A stretch of DNA of 64,000 nt from Aquimarina macrocephali JAMB N27 (GTDB lineage: Bacteria; Bacteroidota; Bacteroidia; Flavobacteriales; Flavobacteriaceae), in assembly GCF_000520995.1 (NCBI RefSeq), contig NZ_JACA01000035.1, forward strand, positions 62,001 to 126,000. Direction: 5' to 3'. Made by a program: the position numbers and the translations under genes. Below, in pieces: positions 27,771 through 35,635 of this stretch (positions within the stretch are counted from its first letter, which is position 1; every line of letters begins with the position of its first letter). The notes beneath the pieces are model-generated. The model saw only the letters and a program-made list of their open reading frames with translations. It had not been told where the DNA came from and ran no database searches.

Positions 27771-27799
27771 AAAACTGCCCGAGCAATACGAGCAGTTTT
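27771..27799. terminator. Hairpin between the receptor and MFS genes
   Basis: Arms aaaactgc and gcagtttt (27771-27778, 27792-27799), with part of the loop also able to pair, lie between the receptor stop (27814) and the MFS start (27741). On the minus strand it is followed by ttttaaatt. It may be a partial terminator that lowers MFS-trehalase expression relative to the receptor. Confidence 0.55.
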
Positions 27800-27813
27800 T
27801 TGGCTCCAAACAA

Positions 27814-30441
27814 TTAAAAATCTATTGCTACAGATAATCTATACGCTCGACCCAAAATTGGTCTGGCCAAAAACACATCATCATTAGCATTAGTTGTTCC
27901 TCTTGGGTTACCTTCTGTTAACCCTATTTCATTAAACAGATTAGAAGCATCAAACCCAAATCGTAAGTTTTTTATCTTGTAATATGCTCCTGCATTAAAA
28001 ACATTAAAAGCAGGGAGTTCTGTGGTATTAGCTTCATCCTGATATTTTTTTCCAAAATAAGACCATTGCGTATATAACCCCAGGTCTTTAATAATTTCTA
28101 CCTGTGGTCTCAATGTAAAATATAGATTAGGAATTCTTCTGGCACTATTTCCTTCATAATTAAAAGTTGTACCATCTGCATTAGCTCCAGAAAAATTATC
28201 ATACTCTGGTTTTTGAACCGTAATATTAGCTTCTACTGCAAAAGCTTTGTATTTAGCATTAGCTTCAAGCTCTACTCCTATATTATTTACATCGGCAAAT
28301 TTATTTTCTGAAGTACCATCTGCCAAAATATCTGTAAAGGCAATATTATCCATATTCATATAGAAAAAGTTAGCATAAATACCTATGTTGGAAGAAGAAT
28401 ACTTAAATCCTAATTCTGACTGATCCACCTCGGTAACTTCGATAGCACTAAGATCAGATGCATTGTCATAGTAAGACTCTTCTATTGGTGATCTAAATCC
28501 ATGACTATGTCTTGCGTAGATTGCCATGTTATCACTAAACTTGTAATTTAATGCAGTAGTATATGATAGTTCGTCTACATCATAATTCCAATATGTATAT
28601 GGATTACCATCTACAACAGTAAGTGCATCATCGGCAGTATTATCAGGTAGCAATCCTAAATCTGTTGAAAAAAATCGGGCGTTATCGCGATATCCAGAAT
28701 ATTTATCATCGTCGTAACGAAGTCCAAAATTAGCGGTTAGATTATCCGTAAAATTAACTTCTGCATCTATATAAAGAGCATTTAACCTTCCTTTGGTTTG
28801 TGCATCTCTTTCTAACCAGGTAATTCTTTCTATTCCGTTATAGGTTCTGGAAATTCCTGTACTGGTATCTACCAGATTTACCAATCTTGGATTATCAGAT
28901 ACATCAACCAGGTAATTACTCCAGTTCCAATATTGGTTTGATTTCCAATTAGAATAATAATATCCCAGGGTGACATTTATTTTTTCGAAATTAAATGAAA
29001 ATGCCAGGTTGTTTGCAAAATTAGACATGTCTTTATCAATTGCCCAATGATCTGCACGCATTACCAATGTATTTGGGTTTAAAGCTACACCAGTATCTAC
29101 ATATGTATACTCGGCATTTGCTGCATCGGTTAGTGGAAACTGTGTTGTTCCTGTAGCAAAATCGGCTTGTGTATTTGGTCCTCCGGTACTAAAAATTGCA
29201 TTATAGTTTAGATCAATGCTTGTATTTCTAAATGTATTTTTTACCGAAACCACATCAGAAATATGATATTTAAGCTCTCCTCCTATCGCATCTACATTGG
29301 GGTGCACACCATCTTCTAAATCTCTTTCAAAAAACCCTCCTCCTATTTGGGGCACTCGAAGTCTGCTAAAATTTCTTGATGCTAATGTTCCGTAATTAGC
29401 ATCGAAACCTTCGAATTCTTCTGGATTTCCATCGCTGTCCCCACGTAGTGGTATTGGTAGTAAGAACAGGTTTCTGTCATCCAGTTTTTTATAATGTATT
29501 CTGGCATAACCTCCATCAAATTTATAGGTAAGATTAAATTTCATCTGCCCTCCTTTGTTAGCTTCAAATCCCGGGTCCCTAATTCCCTGATCTACTCTAT
29601 AAAATCCTCCTATATTAAAAAGCAATTTATCCTCGACAATTGCTCCTCCAATATTGAGATCAGTTCTAAAAAGCCCATAATCTCCTACAGTCATTTTGGC
29701 TCTTCCTATTAGTTCATTTTGACCTGTTTTAGAGATGAAATTAATAATCCCGCCAGGTGAATTTGTAGCAAAAACAGAAGCAGATCCTCCTCGTATGGCT
29801 TCCATTCTTTTAACAGTTTCATCTAACCTATACCAATTATCTGCATTTGCAAATTGTAAGGCACCATCTTCAAAAACAGGAAGTCCATCTTCCTGAATTT
29901 GAACAAATTCATATGCTCCAGCAGATGGAATTCCTCTGGCAAAAAGATTATTTCCTACCTCTCCTCCAGAAGTTTCAACAACAAACCCAGGAACTGATTG
30001 TAGCAGATCAGCAGTACTCTGTGGAGCTTTTTGCTCTATTTCTTTGACTCCCATTGTGGTTATTGCTACACTGGATTCTAATTTTGTTCGTGGATTAGAA
30101 GATCCGGTTACTACAATCTCATCTAATGAAAGTAGATCTTCTTCTAAAACAATATCTCGAACGATGTTATCTGCCATAACAATCTCCTCTCTTACGGTTT
30201 TAAACCCAACAGAGGAAATTATCAAAACATAAGTGGCATTGGTTTCTAGATTATTAATTATATATTCTCCATCAAAATCTGATGTTGCTCCTCTATTAGT
30301 TCCTTCCAGTACTATATTAACCCCAATTACCGGAATGCCCTTATTATCTTTAATCGTTCCTGATACACTTTTTCCTCCTTGAGCAATGGAATCCCCTATC
30401 CCGAAAACTAAGAAGAGAATAATACATAGTCTTGTTCTCAT
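27814..30441 (-). CDS. TonB-dependent outer-membrane receptor
   Basis: 875 residues: a signal peptide (about 1-20), a carboxypeptidase-regulatory-like domain (about 25-105, with SGTIKDNKGIPVIGVNIVLE), a plug (about 115-235, with DLLQSVPGFVVETSGG and MEAIRGGSASVFATNSPGG) and a beta barrel ending GRAYRLSVAIDF. It imports a substrate across the outer membrane using TonB energy. It has the extra N-terminal domain of Bacteroidota receptors, but no SusD gene lies beside it. With the MFS carrier, trehalase and LacI regulator it forms a trehalose-type utilisation locus; the true ligand is inferred. Confidence 0.93.
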   Translation of the reverse strand: MRTRLCIILFLVFGIGDSIAQGGKSVSGTIKDNKGIPVIGVNIVLEGTNRGATSDFDGEYIINNLETNATYVLIISSVGFKTVREEIVMADNIVRDIVLEEDLLSLDEIVVTGSSNPRTKLESSVAITTMGVKEIEQKAPQSTADLLQSVPGFVVETSGGEVGNNLFARGIPSAGAYEFVQIQEDGLPVFEDGALQFANADNWYRLDETVKRMEAIRGGSASVFATNSPGGIINFISKTGQNELIGRAKMTVGDYGLFRTDLNIGGAIVEDKLLFNIGGFYRVDQGIRDPGFEANKGGQMKFNLTYKFDGGYARIHYKKLDDRNLFLLPIPLRGDSDGNPEEFEGFDANYGTLASRNFSRLRVPQIGGGFFERDLEDGVHPNVDAIGGELKYHISDVVSVKNTFRNTSIDLNYNAIFSTGGPNTQADFATGTTQFPLTDAANAEYTYVDTGVALNPNTLVMRADHWAIDKDMSNFANNLAFSFNFEKINVTLGYYYSNWKSNQYWNWSNYLVDVSDNPRLVNLVDTSTGISRTYNGIERITWLERDAQTKGRLNALYIDAEVNFTDNLTANFGLRYDDDKYSGYRDNARFFSTDLGLLPDNTADDALTVVDGNPYTYWNYDVDELSYTTALNYKFSDNMAIYARHSHGFRSPIEESYYDNASDLSAIEVTEVDQSELGFKYSSSNIGIYANFFYMNMDNIAFTDILADGTSENKFADVNNIGVELEANAKYKAFAVEANITVQKPEYDNFSGANADGTTFNYEGNSARRIPNLYFTLRPQVEIIKDLGLYTQWSYFGKKYQDEANTTELPAFNVFNAGAYYKIKNLRFGFDASNLFNEIGLTEGNPRGTTNANDDVFLARPILGRAYRLSVAIDF

Positions 30442-30518
30442 AATTTTTTAAGTATTTAGTTCTCTGCAATTTCATAAAACCTTAATGATAATTTACTTTT
30501 TCTTTAAGGTTCATAGGG

Positions 30519-30557
30519 TTCGAAATCGTTTTCGATACGATCGAAAACGATTTCGAA
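30519..30557. promoter_or_regulatory. Double LacI-type operator between receptor and lacI-type genes
   Basis: A perfect 18-base inverted repeat (30519-30536 with 30540-30557) around a 3-base centre. Each arm is itself an imperfect palindrome of LacI-family style: gaaatcgttttc centred on CG at 30527-30528, and gaaaacgatttc centred on CG at 30548-30549. The centres are 21 bases apart, two helix turns, so two dimers could bind the same DNA face. It lies 78 bases before the receptor start and 159 before the regulator. Confidence 0.8.
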
Positions 30558-30716
30558 AGAACTATTCATTTGAGTCAAAAAGCCCATATAAAAGTACTTT
30601 TCTCATTCCTTTTGTCTCTTTTTATTAACAAGAGAGGTTTTTCAAATTTTTATATTTTATTAATCTAATTGTATTTTAGCTTAAATTGTATATTTAATAA
30701 ATATAACACTTAGTCT

Positions 30717-31736
30717 ATGAAAGTTACTACTCTAAAAGATATTGCTAATGAATTAGGAATATCTGTAGCAACTGTATCTAAGGCTTTAAAAGATTATCCC
30801 GATGTAAATAAGGGCACCAGAGAAAAGGTTCTTCAGATTGCAAGAAAATTAAATTACTCACCTAATCAATTAGCTGTAAATCTAAGAACTAAGCAAACAA
30901 AAACAATTGGTGTTATCATCCCGACCACAGTACATCATTTTTTTTCTAAAGTAATAGATGGCATCATTGAGGAAGCAGAAAAAAAAGGGTATCTGGTTAT
31001 CATTCTCCAATCTAGTGAGAAGCTATTTCTTGAAAAACTACAAGTGAATTTATTGATTGATAAACGAGTAGATGGTATTTTAATGTCTTTATCTAATAAG
31101 ACTAACGAATTCGTTCATTTAAAAAAAGTACTGAGTCGAAATATCCCTTTGGTTCTTTTTGATAAAATAGAACCTTCTATACCTTGTTCTAAAGTAAGGA
31201 TCGATGATAAAAAAGCTGCATACGAGGCTGTTTCATATCTTATTTCCAAAGGATACAAAAAGATTTCACATTTCAGAGGGGATCTTAACCCCAAAATTTC
31301 TAACGATCGTTTTGAGGGATATAAAGAAGCATTAGAAGATCATGGGATCACATATGATGCTTCATTGGTATATCTGTGTAATAACAATACAGATTTTGAA
31401 GATGGATATAACAATGCGAAGAAGCTAATACAGGAAAATCCCGAGGTCGATTCTATTTTTACAATAACCGATCTTGTGGCAATTGGTGCAATAAAATATT
31501 TTAATGAGAATAACATCAAAATTCCCAATGATGTAGCTGTTTTTGGGTTTAGCAACTGGTTTATGTCTTCCGTTGTCTCTCCTACATTAACAACAGTACA
31601 TCAACCTGCACATCAAATGGGAGTTGTAGCCACCGAGATTTTGTTAAATGAAATTGAACTAAACAAAGAGAATATGCCTAGTCTTCATAAAGAAGTAATT
31701 CTCCCTACCGAACTTATTTTTAGAGAGTCGTGTTAA
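30717..31736 (+). CDS. LacI-family transcriptional regulator of the sugar locus
   Basis: 339 residues: an N-terminal helix-turn-helix and hinge (1-60, with TLKDIANELGISVATVSKAL) and a periplasmic-binding-protein-like sensor domain (about 61-335, starting TIGVIIPTTVHHFF). This is the full LacI layout. The regulator is divergent from the receptor gene, with a strong double operator between them, so it very likely controls the receptor-MFS-trehalase unit and perhaps itself. The effector is probably the sugar or its phosphate. Confidence 0.94.
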   Translation: MKVTTLKDIANELGISVATVSKALKDYPDVNKGTREKVLQIARKLNYSPNQLAVNLRTKQTKTIGVIIPTTVHHFFSKVIDGIIEEAEKKGYLVIILQSSEKLFLEKLQVNLLIDKRVDGILMSLSNKTNEFVHLKKVLSRNIPLVLFDKIEPSIPCSKVRIDDKKAAYEAVSYLISKGYKKISHFRGDLNPKISNDRFEGYKEALEDHGITYDASLVYLCNNNTDFEDGYNNAKKLIQENPEVDSIFTITDLVAIGAIKYFNENNIKIPNDVAVFGFSNWFMSSVVSPTLTTVHQPAHQMGVVATEILLNEIELNKENMPSLHKEVILPTELIFRESC

Positions 31737-31743
31737 ACGTATT

Positions 31744-32673
31744 CTAATCCTCAAATAAAAAATCAATATTCCTTTTCAATCCAGAGAACTTGGTTCTTTT
31801 TACTGCAGATTTTTGAAACACTTTAGAAAATACTTCTTGTGTAATTTCTTGCCAATCTTTTTTTGACATCTCTAACAGTTCTGGTTTCGGATTAAAAAGA
31901 GGTTCATTATGTGGTTTAGAAAAACGGTTCCATGGACATACATCCTGGCACACGTCGCAACCAAACATCCAATCATCAAATTGATTTTTATAACTATTAG
32001 GAATCTCTTCTTTAAGTTCTATCGTAAAATAAGATATGCATTTACTGCCGTCTACTACATAAGGCTCTACAATTGCTTGTGTAGGACAGGCATCGATACA
32101 TGCTGTACACGTACCACAATGGTCCGTAACGGGAGTATCGTATTCTAAGTCAAGATCTATAATTAGCTCTGCAATAAAATAAAAAGAACCTACCTGCTGT
32201 GTCAAAAGGTTACTATTTTTACCAATCCAACCCAATCCACTTTTTGCCGCCCAAGCTTTATCCAACACAGGTGCAGAATCTACAAAAGCTCGTCCTTGTA
32301 CATCGCCAATTTCTTCCTCAATAAAATGTAATAACTGCTTCAGTTTATCTTTAATCACAAAATGATAATCAGTACCATAAGCATATTTAGATAGCTTAGG
32401 AGCTTCTGAATCTTTTTGTTTTTCTGAAGGAAAATAATTGAGCAGTAATGATATTACACTTTTTGAATCATCAACCAATTTAGTGGGGTCCAGACGTTTA
32501 TCAAAATGATTTTCCATATACTGCATCTCACCATGCATATTCTGGTTGAGCCATTTTTCTAAACGCGGAGCTTCCTGTTCCAGAAATTCTGCTTTAGAAA
32601 TTCCGCACGATAGAAAACCCAAGCGTTTTGCCTCGGATTTGATACATTGAGTGTATTTGGTTTTAGAATTCAA
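31744..32673 (-). CDS. queG: Epoxyqueuosine reductase
   Basis: 309 residues, the usual length of the short QueG form. There are two 4Fe-4S groups: [12 protein letters not shown] (cysteines 186, 189, 192, 196) with C212, and CDVCQDVCP (239, 242, 246). The aspartate in [15 protein letters not shown] (132) is the likely proton donor. The enzyme uses cobalamin to reduce epoxyqueuosine to queuosine in tRNA wobble positions. The start is a TTG (32671-32673) that directly follows the stop of the channel gene (TAATTG), so translation is probably by re-initiation. Its stop lies 7 bases from that of the convergent LacI gene. Confidence 0.96.
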   Translation of the reverse strand: MNSKTKYTQCIKSEAKRLGFLSCGISKAEFLEQEAPRLEKWLNQNMHGEMQYMENHFDKRLDPTKLVDDSKSVISLLLNYFPSEKQKDSEAPKLSKYAYGTDYHFVIKDKLKQLLHFIEEEIGDVQGRAFVDSAPVLDKAWAAKSGLGWIGKNSNLLTQQVGSFYFIAELIIDLDLEYDTPVTDHCGTCTACIDACPTQAIVEPYVVDGSKCISYFTIELKEEIPNSYKNQFDDWMFGCDVCQDVCPWNRFSKPHNEPLFNPKPELLEMSKKDWQEITQEVFSKVFQKSAVKRTKFSGLKRNIDFLFED

Positions 32674-33207
32674 TTACACTTCTTCTTTATGGTCAATTTG
32701 TTTTTCTGGGTACTTATTCATGATTTGGATTCCTTTCTGTATCACAAGAGATGTAGGCAAAGTTATGTTTTCGCCTCGATCTGTAACCATAAAAAGATAA
32801 AATCCTGTAATATCTTTCACTTCTCCGGTCCAATCAAAATCTTTATCCAAAACCCGTATCCTATCTCCTATCCTAACCGGGTGACTAAAAAATAAAATAA
32901 TGCTTGCGGTAAGATTAGATAAGATTGACCATTGTGCAAAAAAAGCAATCCCCAATACTGCTAAAACCGAAGAAATAAAAACACTAAATTGTTTAAGTTC
33001 TACTCCCCAGATAATCACTAAAGCTGTCCCTGCAATAAGGTAATGAAGTAGGTTAGACAGGTTACGTATTAGTTTTCTTCTATCGGCATTTATAGATTTT
33101 AATTTTGCGAACTTTTTGATTACTCTTTTTGTAATTAATAACACAAAAAATAATAGTATCAATACTATTATGGACAATAAAATTTCATTTCTAAAAGCGA
33201 TCATCAT
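32674..33207 (-). CDS. Small mechanosensitive (MscS-family) channel
   Basis: 177 residues: three transmembrane helices (about 6-28, 50-68 and 72-106) and a beta domain. The third helix and the next part, FAQWSILSNLTASIILFF and HPVRIGDRIRV, are the MscS pore helix and the start of its cytoplasmic vestibule; the C-terminal domain is shortened. It relieves turgor by opening under membrane tension. Two ATGs open the gene (33207 and 33204). It joins queG without a gap, as in other flavobacteria where a small MscS protein precedes queG (from memory). Confidence 0.88.
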   Translation of the reverse strand: MMIAFRNEILLSIIVLILLFFVLLITKRVIKKFAKLKSINADRRKLIRNLSNLLHYLIAGTALVIIWGVELKQFSVFISSVLAVLGIAFFAQWSILSNLTASIILFFSHPVRIGDRIRVLDKDFDWTGEVKDITGFYLFMVTDRGENITLPTSLVIQKGIQIMNKYPEKQIDHKEEV

Positions 33208-33273
33208 TTAGTTTATTAGCGTATTGCATATTTGTTCTAGCAAAAATACGCAAAGAAGTTGTTTAAACTTTTT

Positions 33274-33702
33274 TCAATTTGCTCTTTTAAATACAAAATC
33301 ATCATTTCCTCCATCAGTAAGTGTAAGTATATCACCTTGTAATTTATATGAAAATATATCCTTTGGGGGAGGAAAAGTTCCTTTTATTAATTTTATGGTG
33401 TCATCTGTAATTTCTTCACTGCCTCCACTTACACATAATTTAGTCCCGTTTTGAACAACTACCATCGAATTTATATTCACAGTGGTCTCTTTATCAAATT
33501 TTAGCGTTGTTGCACTTGTATCGCAACCTATCAGAACACCCTCTATGTTTTGATTATAGCCTTGTTCTGTGGTACTTTCTAAAATCCATGTACCAATAAT
33601 AGTATCATTATTAGTGTTTGTGTTTGTATTTGTATCATCATCGCCTGAGCACGATGATATCATAATTGCCAATAGGGCAAGTACAAAAATCTGGTTTTTC
33701 AT
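33274..33702 (-). CDS. Lipocalin-like lipoprotein
   Basis: 142 residues: a lipoprotein signal (ALLAIMISSC, cysteine at about 18) followed by SGDDD, the acidic export tag of Bacteroidota surface lipoproteins. A simple Asn-Thr run links the anchor to a domain starting IIGTWILESTTEQG, with later TLKFDKETTV, FSYKLQGDILTLTDGG and FVFKRAN, the alternating strand pattern of lipocalin-like domains. Two cysteines (about 60 and 90) may form a disulfide. It may be a surface ligand-binding protein; the ligand is unknown. Confidence 0.82.
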   Translation of the reverse strand: MKNQIFVLALLAIMISSCSGDDDTNTNTNTNNDTIIGTWILESTTEQGYNQNIEGVLIGCDTSATTLKFDKETTVNINSMVVVQNGTKLCVSGGSEEITDDTIKLIKGTFPPPKDIFSYKLQGDILTLTDGGNDDFVFKRAN

Positions 33703-33870
33703 AATTAGTTATTTATTAAATAGTTATCCTACATCTACTAACATTTTAATACTAAAAAAAGTATTAGTTAGCACGTTTATTATTATTTATCTCAAAAAAC
33801 CAGAATACCTATTTTGGCAATCTGGTTTTCCTTAGTCTGTGACCTAACTACATTTATAATTAAGCATAGT

Positions 33871-34020
33871 CTAGTATGGGTTTCTACAAATCTCTGCACA
33901 TTCTCTTGCCGATAAACCGGCACAGAGTACTTGTTTACAGTTATTGATCCTTCCTGCAAAGATTGTTTTTTGAGCAATTCTACTAAGAACCTTAACCTCA
34001 TTTAGTTTAAGAATTTTCAT
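33871..34020 (-). CDS. Cysteine-rich peptide with double-glycine-type leader (49 residues)
   Basis: The minus strand from the ATG at 34018-34020 to a TAG at 33871-33873 encodes 49 residues. The leader MKILKLNEVKVLSRIAQKTI aligns with that of the neighbouring 64-residue peptide, then FAG/RINN, so the cleavage site would be Ala-Gly rather than Gly-Gly. The remaining 26 residues hold four cysteines (28, 33, 41, 45). This is the architecture of exported peptides cut by C39-type peptidases (Bacteroidota natural product precursors). No modifying enzyme or transporter is adjacent. It lies 58 bases after the second peptide gene. Confidence 0.65.
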   Translation of the reverse strand: MKILKLNEVKVLSRIAQKTIFAGRINNCKQVLCAGLSARECAEICRNPY

Positions 34021-34078
34021 GATTTTTATTATTTTAAATTAGTATTCTATGAACATTTAAAGACATTCTAGATTATAT

Positions 34079-34273
34079 CTATCTACAGGGTACTCGTACT
34101 TTAACCCATCTACAATATCTTCCGGTTAATGGCGGAAAGCCAACTGTATCACATAACCATTTCCATTGCCAACACGTAAGTATGGGATCAGGAAGGTTTA
34201 TGTCTCCGCCACCTATTGATTTTTGTGCAGTTTTGCTTAGGGTTTTAATTCCTTCTATTTTTAAATTTTTCAT
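34079..34273 (-). CDS. Cysteine- and tryptophan-rich peptide with GG leader (64 residues)
   Basis: 64 residues: a leader MKNLKIEGIKTLSKTAQKSI with a GGG at 21-23, then a core from about residue 24 with four cysteines (34, 41, 54, 63) and three tryptophans, basic at the end (KVRVPCR). The leader matches the double-glycine pattern of Bacteroidota peptide precursors (K-L-x-LS-x-x-QK-x-I-x-GG). It starts 9 bases after the PLAT-like lipoprotein gene ends, so the two are co-transcribed. A bacteriocin-like or signalling role is possible, but no immunity or export gene is recognisable. Confidence 0.75.
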   Translation of the reverse strand: MKNLKIEGIKTLSKTAQKSIGGGDINLPDPILTCWQWKWLCDTVGFPPLTGRYCRWVKVRVPCR

Positions 34274-34282
34274 ATCGTTATT

Positions 34283-35014
34283 TTAAAAATTTAATCTACC
34301 AGTTCCTCTTTCTCCTGCAGAATACGTATCCCATCCCCAGAAAAATGTGTTATCCAACCATCGATTTGGGTAGGATCTTAAATAAGTACTTCCTGTAGCA
34401 GAAACTGTTTGATATGATGGGTACGCATAGATATCATAATTTGTTATAAACCATCCATCTGTTCCTTTTAATGAAATTTTGCCGGATTGAATTTCTACCC
34501 AACTTATAGCTTGTCCCGGGTATCTTGCACTTAAATAATAATAGTCTGTTTGTCCTCTTTCTCGATCATCCCCAGCATTATTTAAACTAGATACCGAATG
34601 CGTATAGATTCCTCTACTGGTTCGAAACCTCACACTAGCCTTAGCATCTCCATCAGTTTCATTATTTTTTTGAGCTCCTGTCTTTGTACGGATTCTATAA
34701 TACCATCTTGTACTATAACCTTTCTCATAATTGGTATTTACCGAATTCTTATTCATATATTCTGTAACTTCTTCTTCAAATCTTGCATCAGCTTCTTCTT
34801 TACTTATATCGGCGCTATAACTTCTATGTAATATTGGAATTACAACTTCCGCATTTTCTTCAATCTTGGTATCACTTTTACCCGTTTTGCTCATAAAGCC
34901 TTCGGTATTATTTGAAATTTCGGGAATAACCTCTTGTTCCTTCTCGCAAGAAGCAATTGCTACTATGCAAAATACCCCTACTACATACATTTTTAGATTT
35001 GTTAGTCTTTTCAT
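34283..35014 (-). CDS. Lipoprotein with PLAT-like beta-sandwich
   Basis: 243 residues: a lipoprotein signal (FCIVAIASCEK, cysteine about 23), an acidic linker (to about 105) and a C-terminal beta-rich domain. The segment RIRTKTGAQKNNETDGDAKA is like the start of a PLAT/LH2 domain, which binds lipids or proteins. A second beta-strand run (GWFITNYDIYAYPSYQTV) fits the same fold. The Glu after the lipid cysteine suggests surface exposure is possible but not certain. It starts 20 bases downstream of a 34-base block shared with the next gene, and is followed closely by the two small peptides. Confidence 0.75.
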   Translation of the reverse strand: MKRLTNLKMYVVGVFCIVAIASCEKEQEVIPEISNNTEGFMSKTGKSDTKIEENAEVVIPILHRSYSADISKEEADARFEEEVTEYMNKNSVNTNYEKGYSTRWYYRIRTKTGAQKNNETDGDAKASVRFRTSRGIYTHSVSSLNNAGDDRERGQTDYYYLSARYPGQAISWVEIQSGKISLKGTDGWFITNYDIYAYPSYQTVSATGSTYLRSYPNRWLDNTFFWGWDTYSAGERGTGRLNF

Positions 35015-35034
35015 TTTATTTAATAATTAGTTTT

Positions 35035-35068
35035 TTGCCTACTCTATTCACTTTTCGGCTACCGTGTT
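35035..35068 (-). promoter_or_regulatory. Shared 34-base upstream block, copy 1
   Basis: The block matches 35464-35497 at 29 of 34 positions and lies 20 bases before the PLAT-like lipoprotein gene. On the minus strand both copies contain AACACG, then CGAAAAGTG or TGAAAAGTG, then ATAGAGTA. The fixed distance to two different genes suggests a promoter or RNA element. Confidence 0.6.
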
Positions 35069-35128
35069 TACTTAAATCCAGATTATGCTACTCAAAAAAT
35101 GGTTTTAGAAAGTATACTTCAGTTGTAT

Positions 35129-35440
35129 TCAGAATCTAATTTCAGGAGAGTTTTGAGCCACTCCTCCTCCATCAACATAATAGGTCACATTAGTATCCTT
35201 TTTTACTTTTATTTGCATTCTTGCCCTGGTCAATGACCATTTACCAACTTGAAGTTTTTTGTAGGTTCTTCCGTCTAACTTTTGTTTCTGTCTATCTTTT
35301 CCAAACCAGCCAACACCATATCTAACTTTAATTGAAGCATCGTTTGGGGCTTTAAAAAAAGCAACTCCATTGGCATTAAAAAAGCTTTCCATAGTTTTCC
35401 ATTTCCCCTTTTTTACAAATTTTTCCCTAATCGTGGCCAT
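35129..35440 (-). CDS. Small beta-rich protein of unknown function
   Basis: 103 residues, no signal peptide and no membrane segment. It is rich in lysine and aromatic residues with a strand-like pattern (IKVRYGVGWFGKDRQKQKL and KKLQVGKWSLTRARMQIKV), so a small beta-sandwich is likely. It ends with VDGGGVAQNSPEIRF. It has the second copy of the 34-base block 23 bases upstream, so it is probably controlled together with the PLAT-like lipoprotein gene. I do not recognise a family. Confidence 0.65.
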   Translation of the reverse strand: MATIREKFVKKGKWKTMESFFNANGVAFFKAPNDASIKVRYGVGWFGKDRQKQKLDGRTYKKLQVGKWSLTRARMQIKVKKDTNVTYYVDGGGVAQNSPEIRF

Positions 35441-35463
35441 AACTTATTATATATTTTATTTTC

Positions 35464-35497
35464 TTGCTTACTCTATACACTTTTCAGCTTACGTGTT
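35464..35497 (-). promoter_or_regulatory. Shared 34-base upstream block, copy 2
   Basis: Copy of the block at 35035-35068, 23 bases before the 103-residue gene, same orientation. Substitutions are at five positions only, while the flanking sequence is unrelated, which points to selection on the block. Confidence 0.6.
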
Positions 35498-35635
35498 ATC
35501 TAATACCAATTATTTTTAAGCTTTAATTCTGAGCTATTAATAGTTCTATTTTTATATTGCATAAGGGCATATATCTCCATATCCATAAGAATATGGGATC
35601 ATTGATTACGTTAAATTTTATGTGAGAAGGTTAGG

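Noticed and set aside
33792-34001. 69-residue frame in the peptide region
   Set aside because: It overlaps the 49-residue leader peptide in another frame and has no recognisable pattern; the 33871-34020 frame fits the leader family better.
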